From contig OZ025265.1 of assembly GCA_964019135.1 (NCBI GenBank), positions 25,643,143 to 25,707,142 on the forward strand: DNA of 64,000 nucleotides, read 5' to 3'. The translations under genes and the position numbers were made by a program. Below, piece by piece: positions 30,879 through 42,819 of the stretch (within the stretch, counting starts at the first letter, position 1; each line of letters starts with the position of its first letter). The DNA is from Arenicola marina (taxonomy: Eukaryota; Annelida; Polychaeta; Arenicolidae). The notes under the pieces are model-generated. The model was not told where the DNA came from, ran no database searches, and saw nothing but the letters and a program-made list of their open reading frames with translations.

Positions 30879-31640
30879 GGGGGGCCAGTCACTTGAGCTT
30901 TGATCTTAACATGACGTCGGCCATACTTTTGGCAGATCTTGTATTTTCGCCAGCAACGCGTCCCCCATGAAGTAACAGAAATTCTCACGCTTTTCCTGAC
31001 ACTAACCCGCTTACAAAGTTATCAATTTGTAAATGTGTAACAACCGCCTTCCCACTCATTCTGCCAACATGGATCACCCTAAGCGTGTCTCCGTAGTTTC
31101 ACTTTGTGCTTCCATACATAAGCGGGTCAGTTCACGGGCAAGATAAATTTGTGTTATGCCTTTTGATGGCTAGGTATAAGTAATTTATTTGGCATTGGAA
31201 ATTTATGTGGCATCAGTAATTTATCTGACATACAGTGCTTAACATGTAAACACTATTTTTCAGTAGTTTGAACATATATAAAAACAAAGTTCACATATGA
31301 CTCAAGCCTGCCATTTCCTAGAATAATCCATTTCGTTGGCACATATGACATTATCTGACTATGTGAGTGTCAAGTCCGTACGAAATAGATTTGTCATCAT
31401 GCGAAAGGAGGCAAACAACCGGCAGTGAGGGCATTATTTTGATGACTTTCCCACGGGAGATGCAAGAGTTTGGTATAAAAAGTGGCTTTAGAACATGCAT
31501 ATTATTGTATACAAATATGTGTATCCTTATCACTAAGAACATATACACCTTATTTCAAATATTGTTTAAGTTTCGGGAAGATTAAGTTTAAGGGAAGATA
31601 TTGCTCTATGAGTAAGTTTAAAGGGAATCGTTGTTTCAAA
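30879..31640 (+). repeat. Left arm of a long inverted repeat (partner 40532-41172)
   Basis: The reverse complement of 40532-41172 aligns along the whole length at around 97% identity by eye, for example GGGGCCAGTCACTTGAGC at the outer end and TTTAAGGGAAGATATTGCTC near the inner end. The right arm lacks about 120 bp present here (roughly 31350-31475). No coding sequence or terminal inverted repeat was seen within an arm. Confidence 0.88.
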
Positions 31641-31647
31641 GGAATAC

Positions 31648-31726
31648 TTCCAGTTGGACGATTTCCACTTGGACGACACCCCATTTTGGTACTTCCAGTT
31701 GGACGACTTCCAGTTAGACGACATTA
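31648..31726 (+). repeat. 17-bp minirepeat, four copies
   Basis: ACTTCCAGTTGGACGAC and variants (ATTTCCACTTGGACGAC, ACTTCCAGTTAGACGAC), one copy separated by CACCCCATTTTGGT. It abuts the inner end of the inverted-repeat arm. Confidence 0.75.
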
Positions 31727-31739
31727 TATATAAATACGT

Positions 31740-32630
31740 TAGGTATCGTGAAATAGGCAATTCATATCGATGCATCATGGTTAGTATGACTATTTGAGAG
31801 GTTTGCCTCCACCCCCCTCCATTGGACCCCGCATCCATCCCACTATCCGAGACAGAGAGTTGTTTCAAAGTACGGAGCACGGGGGCCAAGCACCGTATGT
31901 CCCCCTAACCATCCTCCTCCTCCACCATAGACGGAGCCCCGCCCCTCGCCACCCCTCCCAAGTGCCCCGCGAGATATACACTGGGCGTAATCGATTGTAC
32001 CTGTTCTGCTGTTCTAGAATCAGAACACACCACTCCGAGCCTTCGATGGGTCCCTGTTTTTGTTCTGAAACTACCAGAACTTACTCCTCCCTCGAAGCAG
32101 AACAGTAAACAAGAGCAAGGGAAAATGGCCGCTTATCTTGCGACCTGCATTAAGCGGGCCTAGGGTGTCTTGGGGCATATTACATATATTAATTTAGGCT
32201 TAGTAAGCCATTTATATTTCATGAGACTAGGTATTGTCAGCTGATTTTATTGGTAATAAATTATGTTCATACACATAATACACATATTTTTATAGACATA
32301 TTTAATTGGCATAAACACCATGTAAAATAATGTATTATTTATAATGGCTTACATGTCGTTATTATCGGTTACCAGTATTTCACGTATGTTTTAGACACTA
32401 TACAAATTAGTTATGTTTGCGGATGTGCGCAAACATACAGTAAAACAGATTACTTGCCGTCTTCTACTGTCCGAAAAAGAAAATCCCACATGTTGCTTGT
32501 TAATTGAGCGGGTTACACCTAACAACGCTCTTTCACACTTTTACGGCGGGTAGGATAATCTTGCACGGAAGTGTCCATATATAGTACGGAATTCTTGGGC
32601 CAACTACAACGCCGGGGATTCGCTTCAAAC
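31740..32630. other. No recognised gene
   Basis: A short region of clustered GTTCTG and CAGAAC motifs at 32005-32105 resembles the inverted-repeat structure at 33600. The rest is AT-rich and unassigned. Confidence 0.35.
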
Positions 32631-32639
32631 GACGGTGCT

Positions 32640-32765
32640 GCTACTTTACAAGAGCATTCAAAGCAGCAGCCGATGGCTGATTAGATTATTTGCTGCTGCC
32701 CTCGAGAACGTCCACCAAGAGATCATCGTTAAGTCTTTCAAAGTCCCAAATACGGTAACTTACCC
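32640..32765 (+). mobile_element. Possible pogo/Tigger-type transposase remnant
   Basis: The frame reads SSSRWLIRLFAAALENVHQE then IIVKSFKVPNTVTY. The pattern of a W-containing helix, spacer, then ExIxKSFKxCGI-like end matches the segment near the C-terminal side of the DDE domain in CENP-B/jerky/Tigger-like transposases. The usual CGI is lost and no flanking catalytic residues remain. Short, so tentative. Confidence 0.35.
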
Positions 32766-32884
32766 TGTCGCTGCAATCACCAGCACTGAAGTGCGCAATA
32801 ACAATCGAGGCATTGTTTCTAATGTTTGATAAGGTCTGAAAACATAAATATGCGTAAAAAAACCTGCTTTGGGTGCCCAAAAAA

Positions 32885-33150
32885 AGGTAAGGGGGCAAAG
32901 TGGTCGTGGTCCTAAATGGCGAAGAAAAGATTCTTTATTCCCAGGCCATGATGATTTAAATGGACAACTCCGCGCATACAGTGGAAAGGCGGATACGTGA
33001 AATAAATTAGCGATATCACAATTCACGGGCTTATTTAGTACTAAAATTCATGATTAATAAAAATATTTGATGACGCCGGTCGGCTAATATTTCATTCCCA
33101 GTTTACGAACTATTTTCCTCATTTCCAGTTTACGTAGAAAAGGAAAAGCC
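32885..33150 (+). repeat. Dispersed repeat G, plus-orientation copy
   Basis: It aligns with 23480-23745: TTCTTTATTCCCAGG, TTTAAATGGACAACTCCGCG, TTAGCGATATCACAATTCAC, GACGCCGGTCGGCTAATAT, TTCCAGTTTACG, ending near GGAAAAGCCC. Confidence 0.72.
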
Positions 33151-34670
33151 CTTCCCGAGCAACGCAACTAGCCCCCGCCCAAGAGCAAAAGTTCTTTATT
33201 TTCCTGGTTTTTATACGGGCGTCCGGAAACATGCGTGAAAGATGATGCCTGCATGCTTTATAAAAAATAACACCCAAAAACCAAACAATTGAAGTTTATG
33301 CCATATAGAATAATACCACTATTGTCTTTCACCTAGAAGAAATACATAGTGCCCCCCCCCCCACCAGCCCTTGGATATAAAATGGTCCGTCAATAATGTT
33401 TCATGCTTAACAAATAGATTACTTCAGATTTAAAATTCGTACATCTTCTCATTATCAGCAACAGCTTCATTCAAGAGTTCCTCGCTGAGCATATAATTAG
33501 AGAGCTAGTTTTTCCGCCGCCATCCTTAGCTGGTATGGGTGCAACCACAGGCAGGCTGGTTCCCGGTGAATCGCTGTCCGCCATTAATATTCCGAAAACA
33601 GAACACAACGCATTCGATTGGCCGCGCTGTTCTTGGAACAAAACCCTCTGCGCATCGCTATGTTCCTGTTCTCGAACACTCCCAATCGAATACGCCCACT
33701 GTGAGACATAAACTTCTAGGCCACTACTGGGGCCGAGAACCGCCGTTGCCCAGCCCGTCAAACTAGTAGAGAGACGGGTCTCAAACTATAGCGAACTGGG
33801 GCCGAGCCAACCTACCCCACCCCCCTCGACCGCCCCCTGGCCCAGCGCCGCTTTTCAACACTCCCCCTGCTAACCCTGGACAGCCCGACGTCGTGGGTGA
33901 CTCGCGAGTTCGTCTCCGGTTCGACGCGCATACGACTGGTGTGTGCAGCGATTAGTGGGGGGTCAGGGCAGGGGAGTGGGTGGAGGGGTGGGAGACGTAA
34001 GGGTCGGGTTGGAGATGTTGTGTGCAGTGTTTGCAGGGCATCCCCGGGGGGTGGGGGGGGGGGGTGGGGAGGGAAAAGGGGTGATGCATTGTGGGGCCGA
34101 GCTGCCCCGACTGGCTCGGACAGATACCGAATGGCTGAGGCTCGAGAAGTTTAATAAGATTAGCCGCCGGAGGCTAAAAAATTCCGGATCAACGCCCTAA
34201 CGGTCAAGATGGCGGTTGGAATGTCGCGGCCAGAGCGACACCGGCAAGAAGATCAAACCGATCGTGTGCAGAGCAGGAGGTTTATCCGGTTCACTTAGGT
34301 GGTAGTAAGTAATCCTGAGGAACAGATGTAGGTGATGAACTCGAGATGAAAACAAAGGCAGTGACCACTCAGTACGAATAGGGACGTGGAATGGAAATTC
34401 TGTAACATGATCACTCTCACCCCACCCGTACGAGCCCGGTCACCAGGAGAGTGGCGATCTTAGCACCCAAGTCCGCCCCCACCCCCCTTCCCCCGGATGG
34501 GATTAAGAGATAAAAGTATGTTCACCCGCTAGCCAACTGACCGTTGGACTTTCAATGCTTTCAATGTTTGCATATGTTTTTTGCTGAGTTACAAGATGCA
34601 TAATTTTGCTGAATATTGGGCATTATGTGTTCGAAGCCAATAGTCACCTTTACAGAAATTTTTCGAGTTA
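33151..34670. other. Unassigned stretch with one short inverted repeat
   Basis: CGCATTCGATTGG (33609) is mirrored by CCAATCGAATACG (33684-33697), enclosing a GTTCTTGGAAC palindrome, a compact hairpin-forming element. The rest, including G-rich 33950-34080, has no recognisable gene. Confidence 0.4.
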
Positions 34671-34675
34671 TTATG

Positions 34676-34798
34676 ACGAAAATTTTCAATTTTCGTCATA
34701 TGTCGGTCGGTCGTGTTTGTATGTTTGTTATGACGAAAATTGAACTTTTCAATTTTCGGAATATGTCGGTTGGTCGTGTTTGTGTGTATGTATTATGG
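34676..34798 (+). repeat. Direct repeat unit, copy 1 (copy 2 at 35338-35436)
   Basis: Contains ATGTCGGTCGGTCGTGTTTG, TATGACGAAAATTG and ATGTCGGTTGGTCGTGTTTG, itself an internal two-fold repeat with palindromic GAAAATT-TTC-AATTTTC at 34678. The second copy is almost identical. Confidence 0.85.
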
Positions 34799-35337
34799 GT
34801 GAATTAAACGCTCGGGCTCAGGACTCAACAAAGCGATGGGTTCTCTCTAGTCTACTGAACGGGTCGTAATCAACACGTTGCAGATTACGATAATACTAGC
34901 AAATCAACCTGTCCTAGTTGTGGGGGGTGGGTGGGGGATTATACGGTACCAATAATACTAACTCTCCTAGCATCAAATAGCAAGTAATGCATGTAATAAA
35001 GAAATAAATGGGTGAATATGCTACAATCAAATATCAATGAAAAATATAAAGTTAGATAGATACGACTTATCTGATGGAAGACCAGTGTCCAATGACGACG
35101 AGTGAAAATCCACCCTGATGACGAGTGAAAATCCACCCTGATGGAATCCAGAGAAATAAGCCGTATATCCAGCGGGATGAATGATCCAAAATGAAATCCA
35201 ATATGAAAGTGAATGGTCAATCCAGATGATGTTGCGGCAAGTAAATGATGACAAAATGCGAATCAAGTAATACAAATATGTGAAAGAATGCAAAATCGCT
35301 GCCCGAAATCAGCAAGACCGGTTTCGTCACAAAGATC
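34799..35337. other. Unique spacer between two direct repeats
   Basis: About 540 bp between the near-identical direct repeats. It holds a tandem 22-bp duplication (GTGAAAATCCACCCTGATGA, 35098-35141). No coding sequence recognised. Confidence 0.45.
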
Positions 35338-35436
35338 ATATGTCGGTCGGTCGTGTTTGTATGTTTGTTATGACGAAAATTGAAATTTTCAATTTTCGGA
35401 ATATGTCGGTTGGTCGTGTTTGTGTGTATGTATGTA
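35338..35436 (+). repeat. Direct repeat unit, copy 2
   Basis: Nearly identical to 34700-34796, followed by an ATGT microsatellite (35425-35445). It leads straight into the first copy of repeat family F. Confidence 0.85.
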
Positions 35437-35439
35437 TGT

Positions 35440-36130
35440 ATGTATGTCTGTCCCACTCGAAAACGGGAAGTCTCTTTGTGGCCTAACTGCTACATGTATC
35501 GTTTCGCAATCTTTAACATCTTATAGGCAGCTAATATGGCTACAACATTCTCGTCACGCAGGTCGAACGGTCAAAGGTCAAGGTCACAGCGATTTTTTTG
35601 AAAAAATAACTAAAAACGCTTATATCTCCGTTAATATTAAAGCTAGAGATCTCGAATTAGTTTCAGAATGTGCCCCTCTTTTAGGTGCAGTTTTTGGATA
35701 ATGTTCACTTTTTGAAGCGTAATACTCATTTTCGAGGAAAACAAGATCATAGGTTTTGCGGAAAACGCACTAAATGACCTCTGTCAGTTTTTTCGCTTTT
35801 TGGCACATTTGCCATCAAGCTATCGCTATTATGTTTAAATATGTCATAGAAATATGAATTGTGATGACTTGTGTTGAATCTTAGAGTTTTCTCATACGTC
35901 ACGTGACGTCACGATGACGTCACTTTCGGTACTTACAAAAAATCATCAAATGTCTGAAAAAAATCACAAAAATGCGAGAGTAGCATTATATTGTAGGAAA
36001 AGTAGTTCCTCGTATTGCTACAAACTAAAAACAATACCTTCCTATCTTACTTCCGGTTCCAGGGCCGGGGGAATTTCTCTATGGGACTTCCCATGTTAAA
36101 AGGGCTGTATCTTTAGGCTGGGAAAAAATG
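35440..36130 (+). repeat. Repeat family F, copy 1
   Basis: Shared anchors in order: GTCAAAGGTCAAGGTCACAG, TCTCCGTTAATATTAAAGCT, AACGCACTAAATGACCTCTG, GTCACGTGACGTCACGATGA and CTATCTTACTTCCGGTTCCA. Non-coding. Copies 2 and 3 lie at 37857 and 38930. Confidence 0.85.
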
Positions 36131-37730
36131 TTTTGTCGCGTATGTCGCAAGTGCCTCCAGCAAACAACACGGGGATTTTTGTCTTAGTTAAACATGATAC
36201 CTAGTAGCAACAGTGCTTATCATATGCAATTGGAGATGAAAGTGACGTCACAGGATTTTTTCGAAATTTGGCCAATGGTGAAAGATACGGCTTTTTGGTG
36301 TTAGCAGAGGCTCCCACGGGTGTCCTATTCAAGCCATCGCTCAATACTTGCAGCTGTGGATGGATAATACTAAGCTGAATCATAATCTGTCAATATGGTT
36401 CCATAGCCTCATTACTTTTCGGTATATAGTCGAAATCGTTTAACATGGGATTCTATGGGGAAAAATGAACTTGATCGAATATGACCTACTTCCGCTCAAG
36501 CTATTTCAGTCTCCTTCGCCACACAGTGAGATAATATCACCTTAAAGCAAGTTATAAGAAAAACACGGCGATCTCTATATTACTTTTTGTTTCCATGGCA
36601 ACGAAGCCACTGGCCTAATGATAAACATACAGATTCTGGCCATTTAAAGAAAAATCGTCAGAAATCAGATACAAATGCTAAAATTGCATTCTTTTCGCCA
36701 ACTAGTTGCCAATAAGCATCTTCAGATCACTTAGTGCTTTAATTAGGCGGAGGTTGTCTAGTTATGGTGCTAGAGCGCTCCGAAGTGGGACGACACCTTT
36801 GCGGGCCCCCCAATGATGAGTGAATGGAGATTGTGTCCATCTTGAAAAAATCGTCAAAAATCAGAAAAACAAGCTACAGCTGTGATGTTTGCGTCAAATG
36901 GTAGGGAACATTGATGGTCAGAAAAATAGTAAAAGAAACAAATGAGTTGCTATATCACTTCGCTTACAGTGTTCTTTGTTCTTGTCGTCGGTCTCCGTGT
37001 TTCCGCAATGATAAGCTAATGCAATTTTTGACCATTTCGCCAAGCCATAGCTGAAGGACTAATCTTACTATCGGCTAGCTCTTTAATCGAATAAGTTGTG
37101 GCAGTAAACCTTGGCATATTGCCGCTTGGACGTTGTCGTGCGTCATGTCATAACGTCACCATGACGTCATGACGTCACATATCTTACGTAGGCTATTACT
37201 CAGCTATTACAAGGTATGGCGACTTTCGGGTTGCTTGACGTTGCATGTCGTGTTCAGGGACAGTTTGTGCCATGTGTAACTTTTTTGGTGCAGAGGATAA
37301 GTATGCGTCAAAAATGACGTCATAGCTAACGTGCTCCTACGACATGTTGGATTTGCTTCATGTTCAGCCACTTTGGCAATAGCTGTCATAGCCCGAGTTG
37401 ATACGTAGGTATAGTAAAGAAAGAGAAGCCATCTTAAGCATTTTCGCAATCGTCAAATGGCGTCATGTCGCGTCACGATGACGTATTATTAGATAAAAAG
37501 TAAAATTCGTAGCGCCATTCGTAATGAGTCAAGCAATCGCTCTTGAGAAAACAAAATTTCATGTTCACTTAAACTCTAATATGGCATTAAATTGGCGGGC
37601 GGAAGATGCGTAACACGACGCGATCCTCACGTCACCGGCACAAAGAACGGTTTTACGTGTAATTCCGTTAATATCGGTTAATTGCTCATTGCACATTGCT
37701 GAAAATAGAGCCTGCGGTGCGCACGTTGTC
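36131..37730. repeat. Diverged family-F-related and unassigned sequence
   Basis: 36660-36745 (GCTAAAATTGCATTCTTTTC, GCCAACTAGTTGCCAATAAG) recurs at 39658-39720 after copy 3. Several further CRE-like groups lie at 37135-37180 and 37455-37490. Between them nothing was recognised. Confidence 0.45.
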
Positions 37731-37734
37731 GGAT

Positions 37735-37845
37735 GAATGCGCTATTTGGCTTAAATTTCCCGTTGTACGCGCTGTTTAGCCCGAATTGTCCCGTATACGC
37801 GCTGTTTATCCAAAATTGCCCCCTATATGCGCTGTTCAGCTCAAA
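37735..37845 (+). repeat. 27-bp minirepeat, four to five copies
   Basis: Consensus core TACGCGCTGTTTAGCCCGAA plus TTGCCCC. Because the period is nine codons, a frame reads YALFxxNCP repeatedly; this is a by-product. Confidence 0.8.
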
Positions 37846-37856
37846 TCGCAATATAG

Positions 37857-38720
37857 AAATGGCCCTCATTCCCTTAATAATCATCGTGGACGGTCGCGGT
37901 TTCGATCAACATGTTCAGATAGACACGCTCTTCGACCTAGAGTCGATTTTCGTCATCATCAGTGTCCTCACTGACTTCTTGGTTCTTTGTCGGTCTTCCC
38001 GTCCAAAAGGCGTGTATGTCTGTCTCACTCGAGAATTGCAAGTCTCATTGCGTCCTACCAACCGTATACATTAATTCGCATTAATTTGTGCCTGATAGCT
38101 TAGCGATAGGGCTACGATATACTCGTCACGCAGATCAAAAGGTCAAAGGTCAAGGTCACAGCGATGTTTTGACAAAAATCATTAAACACGCCTATCTCTC
38201 CGTTAATATTAAGGCTAGAGTTCTCTGGTAAGTTTCAAAATGTGCTACTAATTACGGCGCAGTTTTCATGTATTGTTCACTTTTTGATGCGTATATTCAT
38301 TTTCGAGTAATATGAGCTCATAAGTTTTGAGGAAAACGCACTAAATGACCTCTGTCAGTGTTTTCGCCTGATGACCCATTTACCTTCAAGTTATCGCTAT
38401 AACGTTCTAATATGTCATAGAACTATGAACTGAGATGATTTGTGTCGAATCTTACAGTGTTTTGATACGTCACGTGACGTCACGATGACGTCACTTTTGG
38501 TACTTACCAAAAATCGGCAAAAATCTGAAAAAAATCATAAAAATACAGGAGTAGCGCCATTTTGTAGAGAAAATGGTTCCCCGTATAGCCGCAAAGTAAA
38601 AACGATACGTTCCTATCTTACTTCCGGTTCCAGGGCCGACGGCATTTCTCTATGGGACTTTTGTGGCGTTTTCAGTTCAAAGGGCCATAACTCGGTTAAT
38701 ATTTGAGCTAGGGAAGCCAG
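37857..38720 (+). repeat. Repeat family F, copy 2
   Basis: Starts GGACGGTCGCGGTTTCGATC and passes through the same anchors as copy 1, including AAAGGTCAAAGGTCAAGGTC at 38137 and GTCACGTGACGTCACGATGA at 38469. About 1025 bp separate it from copy 3. Confidence 0.88.
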
Positions 38721-38929
38721 ATTTGACATGAAGCGAGAGAGAGATGTCGGCTTATCTATGGTAAATCTCACCAGATTTGCCCTAGGACGCTTAGTTTGGC
38801 CGCTAGAGCGCTCGCAAGAGTTGCACCCCCCCTTTGCTGAGGCTCCCATTATGAGTGAATAGCGATATCGACCGGCACTCCTTACTCGTCGATGGCCGCC
38901 GTTCGCTTAATAGCGACGCTAGAGAGTCG

Positions 38930-39655
38930 GGACTGGTCGCAAAGTACACGCTCTTTGACCCAAAGTCGATTTTCGTCATCATCAGTGTCCTCACTGACTT
39001 CTTGGTTCTTTGTCGGTCTTCCTGTCCAAAAGGCGTGTATGCCTGTCTCACTCGAGAATTGCAAGTCTCATTGCGTCCTACCAACCGTATACATTATTTC
39101 ACAGTACTTTGTGCCTGATAGCCTAGCGACAGGGCTACAATATACTTGTCACGCAAATCGAAAGGTCAAAGGTCAATGTCACAGCGACGTTTTGACAAAA
39201 CCTATTAAACACGCTTATATATTCGTTAATATTAAAGCTAGAGATCTCTGGTCAGTTTCCGAATGTGCTACTAATAAGGGCGCAGTTTTCATGTATTGTT
39301 CACTTCTTGACGCGTATGCTCATTTTCGAGTAATATGAGCTCATAAGTTTTGAGGAAAACGCACTAAATGACCTCTGCCAGTGTTTTCGCTTCTTGACCC
39401 ATTTATCTTCAAGCTATCGCTATAACGTTCTAATATGTCATTGAAATATGAACTGAGATGATTTGTGTCGAATCTTAGAGTGTTTTGATGCGTCACGTGA
39501 CGTCACGATGACGTCACTTTTGGTACTTACCAAAACTCGTCAAAAATCGGAAAAAATCATAAAAATACACGAGTAGCGTCTTTTGTAGAGAAAGTGGTTC
39601 CTCGTATAGCTGCGAAGTAAAAACGATACGTTCCTATCTTACTTCCGGTTCTTAG
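38930..39655 (+). repeat. Repeat family F, copy 3
   Basis: Closest to copy 2; shared GATTTTCGTCATCATCAGTG, AAGGCGTGTATGCCTGTCTC, GTCACGTGACGTCACGATGA (39492) and CTATCTTACTTCCGGTTC ends. Copies 2 and 3 are effectively tandem. Confidence 0.88.
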
Positions 39656-39720
39656 ATAAAAATGCTAAAATTGCAATCTTTTCGCCAACTAGTTGCCAAT
39701 AAGCATCTTCAGAGTGCTTT

Positions 39721-40531
39721 AATCAGTCACATAGAACGCTTGATACTGGAGCGTCGTCGCGTCGGGTCAAACGAAACTTGACTTCTGATTTATCTTGGCC
39801 ACGAAGATGTCTACCGCAGCCCCTCAACTTAATGCCTGGCGACCCTTGTGTGTGACTGTTATCCTAATCGCTTAGAACTAGAGCTACGCCCACCCGATCC
39901 ACACGTTTTTCATGCAAGTATGTTCGCGGTTAACAGTTAACGAACGACCGCCGGATGCAGTTCGCGTTCCTGATGGCTGCTTCAAGAGATTTACTGACCT
40001 AAGTTGGATACTTTAAATACGTCGTAATAAGTCAATAATAAGACAATGTTAAGTGGGAGTAATGGTCAGACGCGCTCTACCCCATCAGTTTGCTCTCGAA
40101 TCTCCCACCTAATGTCGATGCCGGTCACGTACCACCCACTTCGGACCGGGCACCTGTGCTCCTTTCACCAGCGGCAATGTTCTGGGCCTGTCCTAACCGT
40201 CCTGGATGCTTGTCTGCCGCCACCTTGCACCCACCCCGCCGACAAACGTACGTTATTATGCACAAGTGTTAGCAAACAGTCGCCGAGTAGCAGGATACCT
40301 GCTTCAAGGGACATTAAACTACTATCATGCTGTAATGTAATCGGTACAATAATGTCAAGAATGCACTGTTACGGCGAGCTGAGAAATTGAGACTAAGTGA
40401 GTGCCGTGAAAAATTTCTTCTCTGTTGGTAGTCGCGAAGTCGACAATCACAGTTATTGCCCCCGGGAAGGGGGGGGGGGGGGGTAGGAACCAACAAAATC
40501 AATTGCACTGCACTAATGGACGCGAGCCCTA
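39721..40531. other. No recognised feature
   Basis: Mixed sequence with a G tract at about 40468-40483. No gene seen. Confidence 0.4.
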
Positions 40532-41172
40532 TTTGAAACAACGATTCCCTTTAAACTTACTCATAGAGCAATATCTTCCCTTAAACTTAATCTTCCCGAA
40601 ACTTAAACAATATTTGAAATAAGGTGTATATGTTCTTAGTGATAAGGATACACATATTTTTATACAATAATATGCATGTTCTAAAGCCACTTTTTATGCC
40701 CAACTCGTGCCAACGAAATGGATTATTCTAGGAAATGGCAGGCGTGAGTCATATGTGAACTTTGTTTTTATATATGTTCAAACTAATGAAAAATACTGTT
40801 CACATGTTAAGCACTGTATGTCAGATAAATTACTGATGCCACATAAATTTCCAATGCCAAATACATTATTTATACCTAGCAATCAAAAGGCATAACACAA
40901 ATTTCCCTTGCCCGTGAACTGACCCGCTTATGTATGGAAGCACAAAGTGAAACTACGGAGACACGCTTAGGGTGATCCATGTTGGCAGAATGAGTGGGAA
41001 GGCGGTTGTTACACATTTACAAATTGATAACTTTGTAAGCGGGTTAGAGTCAGGAAAAGCGTGAGAATGTCTGTTACTTCATGGGGGACGTGTTTTGCTG
41101 GAGAAAATACAAGATCTGCTAAAAGTATGGCCGACGTCATCTTAAGATCAAAGCTCAAGTGACTGGCCCCCC
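40532..41172 (-). repeat. Right arm of the long inverted repeat (partner 30879-31640)
   Basis: Reverse complement of the left arm with few differences, lacking about 120 bp present there. See the left arm for details. Confidence 0.88.
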
Positions 41173-41295
41173 TGCCTCACTCAAGCCGCTGACCAAATTC
41201 CGAGGCCCCGTCTTGACCTCAAAACCACGCTATCATAGTCAATGTAAAGTTCAAGCCAGGGGACCGAGCATATGTACTCAATGTACTGGAATTTT

Positions 41296-41425
41296 TTTGA
41301 AATGGCTCACATTCCCTTGATATTCATCGTGGACGGTCGCGGTTTCGATCAACATGTTCAGAAAAACACGCTCTTTGACCTAAAGTCAATTTTCGTCATC
41401 ATCAGTGTCCCACTGAGTTCTTGTA
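41296..41425 (+). repeat. Repeat family F, start-only fragment
   Basis: GGACGGTCGCGGTTTCGATC, AACATGTTCAGA and TTTTCGTCATCATCAGTGTC match 37885-37985. It stops abruptly. Confidence 0.75.
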
Positions 41426-42333
41426 ATTAATTATAAGTTATTTTGTATTGCCAACATCCACTTGCTGGCAGATCAAATTAAAATTTTAATTAAATAGGAA
41501 ACAATTAATATAGAAGACAGTTCAGTACCTGTATTGATAAGCAACACGAATTTGACACCAGTTTAAGGATCAGCATACTATCTGGATCACTGCTACTGAT
41601 TAAGCCATATGTTAGGTACATTTCATATACTTTTCATATACTGGGGATGGTGCACAAAAAAAATGATGACCGGGGGGGAGGGGGCACACTGAATAAATAA
41701 TGAATAATTATCATCAAATAACATTATTAATTATAAGCCCACTTAACCTGTAAGGGTGGGGGGTGGCCACCTTACACACCGCGGTTACGACCGACCGGAA
41801 GTAAACGCAGGCGGATTCTATCACCACTCGATAGGTGTCGCGCATGACAACGCGAACTCCGGAATAGGATAGGATAGGATCAGAGATTATGTAAGGTACT
41901 ATAATACGATTAATGAATTGGTCTAGTTATGAAATAACTCACAGGACTCAACCAAAGACTCCCCATGACATCCTTGATGAAACTCCTGAATTAACACAAT
42001 ACAGAGTTTACCCTTGGCTGCGTTGCACACGCGCATGTCTGAAATCTGTATTTTGTAGAAGTGCGCCGTGGCGGATACAGGGTGTGTGTGTGGGGGGGCG
42101 GGGGGCAGGGTACATGTCTTTTTAAATCCTCAGTCACATACACATGTATCATACACCAAAGGTAGACGTAAGGCAGAAGTCCCCTCGCCCCCCCCCCCGG
42201 CCCTTTTTTACGTCCAGAAGCCGCTCGGATGCGGTATCGTTTTTGCCAGTGACCCGCTCAAAGTCGCATTTCGATACCCCTACAAAACTTAAATATTCGT
42301 AAATTTACCCCTACAGAAATATCAGTTGTGTAT
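41426..42333. other. No recognised feature
   Basis: AT-rich, then a small GGATA repeat (41862-41880) and a C-run. No gene seen. Confidence 0.4.
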
Positions 42334-42819
42334 TAGGGGAACATGGGGCAAAATGACCCATCGGGGTCAAATGGCCCACCACAATATCGCGCACTTGCGG
42401 TGCTGCCACCTGTATTGAAGCGTTTTATATTTATTCCTGCTTGTTAGGTGTTACCTTAACAAATCTACATGGGCGCTGAAGCAGACAGCTGACCTTCGTT
42501 ACCGAAGTAAAAGAGTATGGGCTGTTTCCATCTATGGTAAACACTGGAAGAAAGTAGAGCTCAGTGCATATTAGCTTGGGGGAAAATTTTGATAAATTAA
42601 CACGATCAAAGATAAGTCCAAGTCAAGCCCCAAACGTAATTCAAATGCGGAATATACTGCGCCATTTTTTTCATACAGCGGTTAAATGTTAAAGTGAACC
42701 GCCAGCCTGGCCTCTAACGCTGCTTTACCGATTCATATAATACCCAATTGTCTATCCTCCAAATTACAGAATTTTTCGTCCTATCTCTAGCTCACAATAA
42801 AATTTAGAAGTGACCGCCG

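Noticed and set aside
37733-37850. YALFxxNCP repeat peptide
   Set aside because: Frame of a 27-bp minirepeat, no start context or neighbours.
35571-39183. Genuine host nuclear-receptor enhancers
   Set aside because: The AGGTCA clusters recur in every copy of a dispersed repeat, so a host role cannot be claimed from sequence alone.
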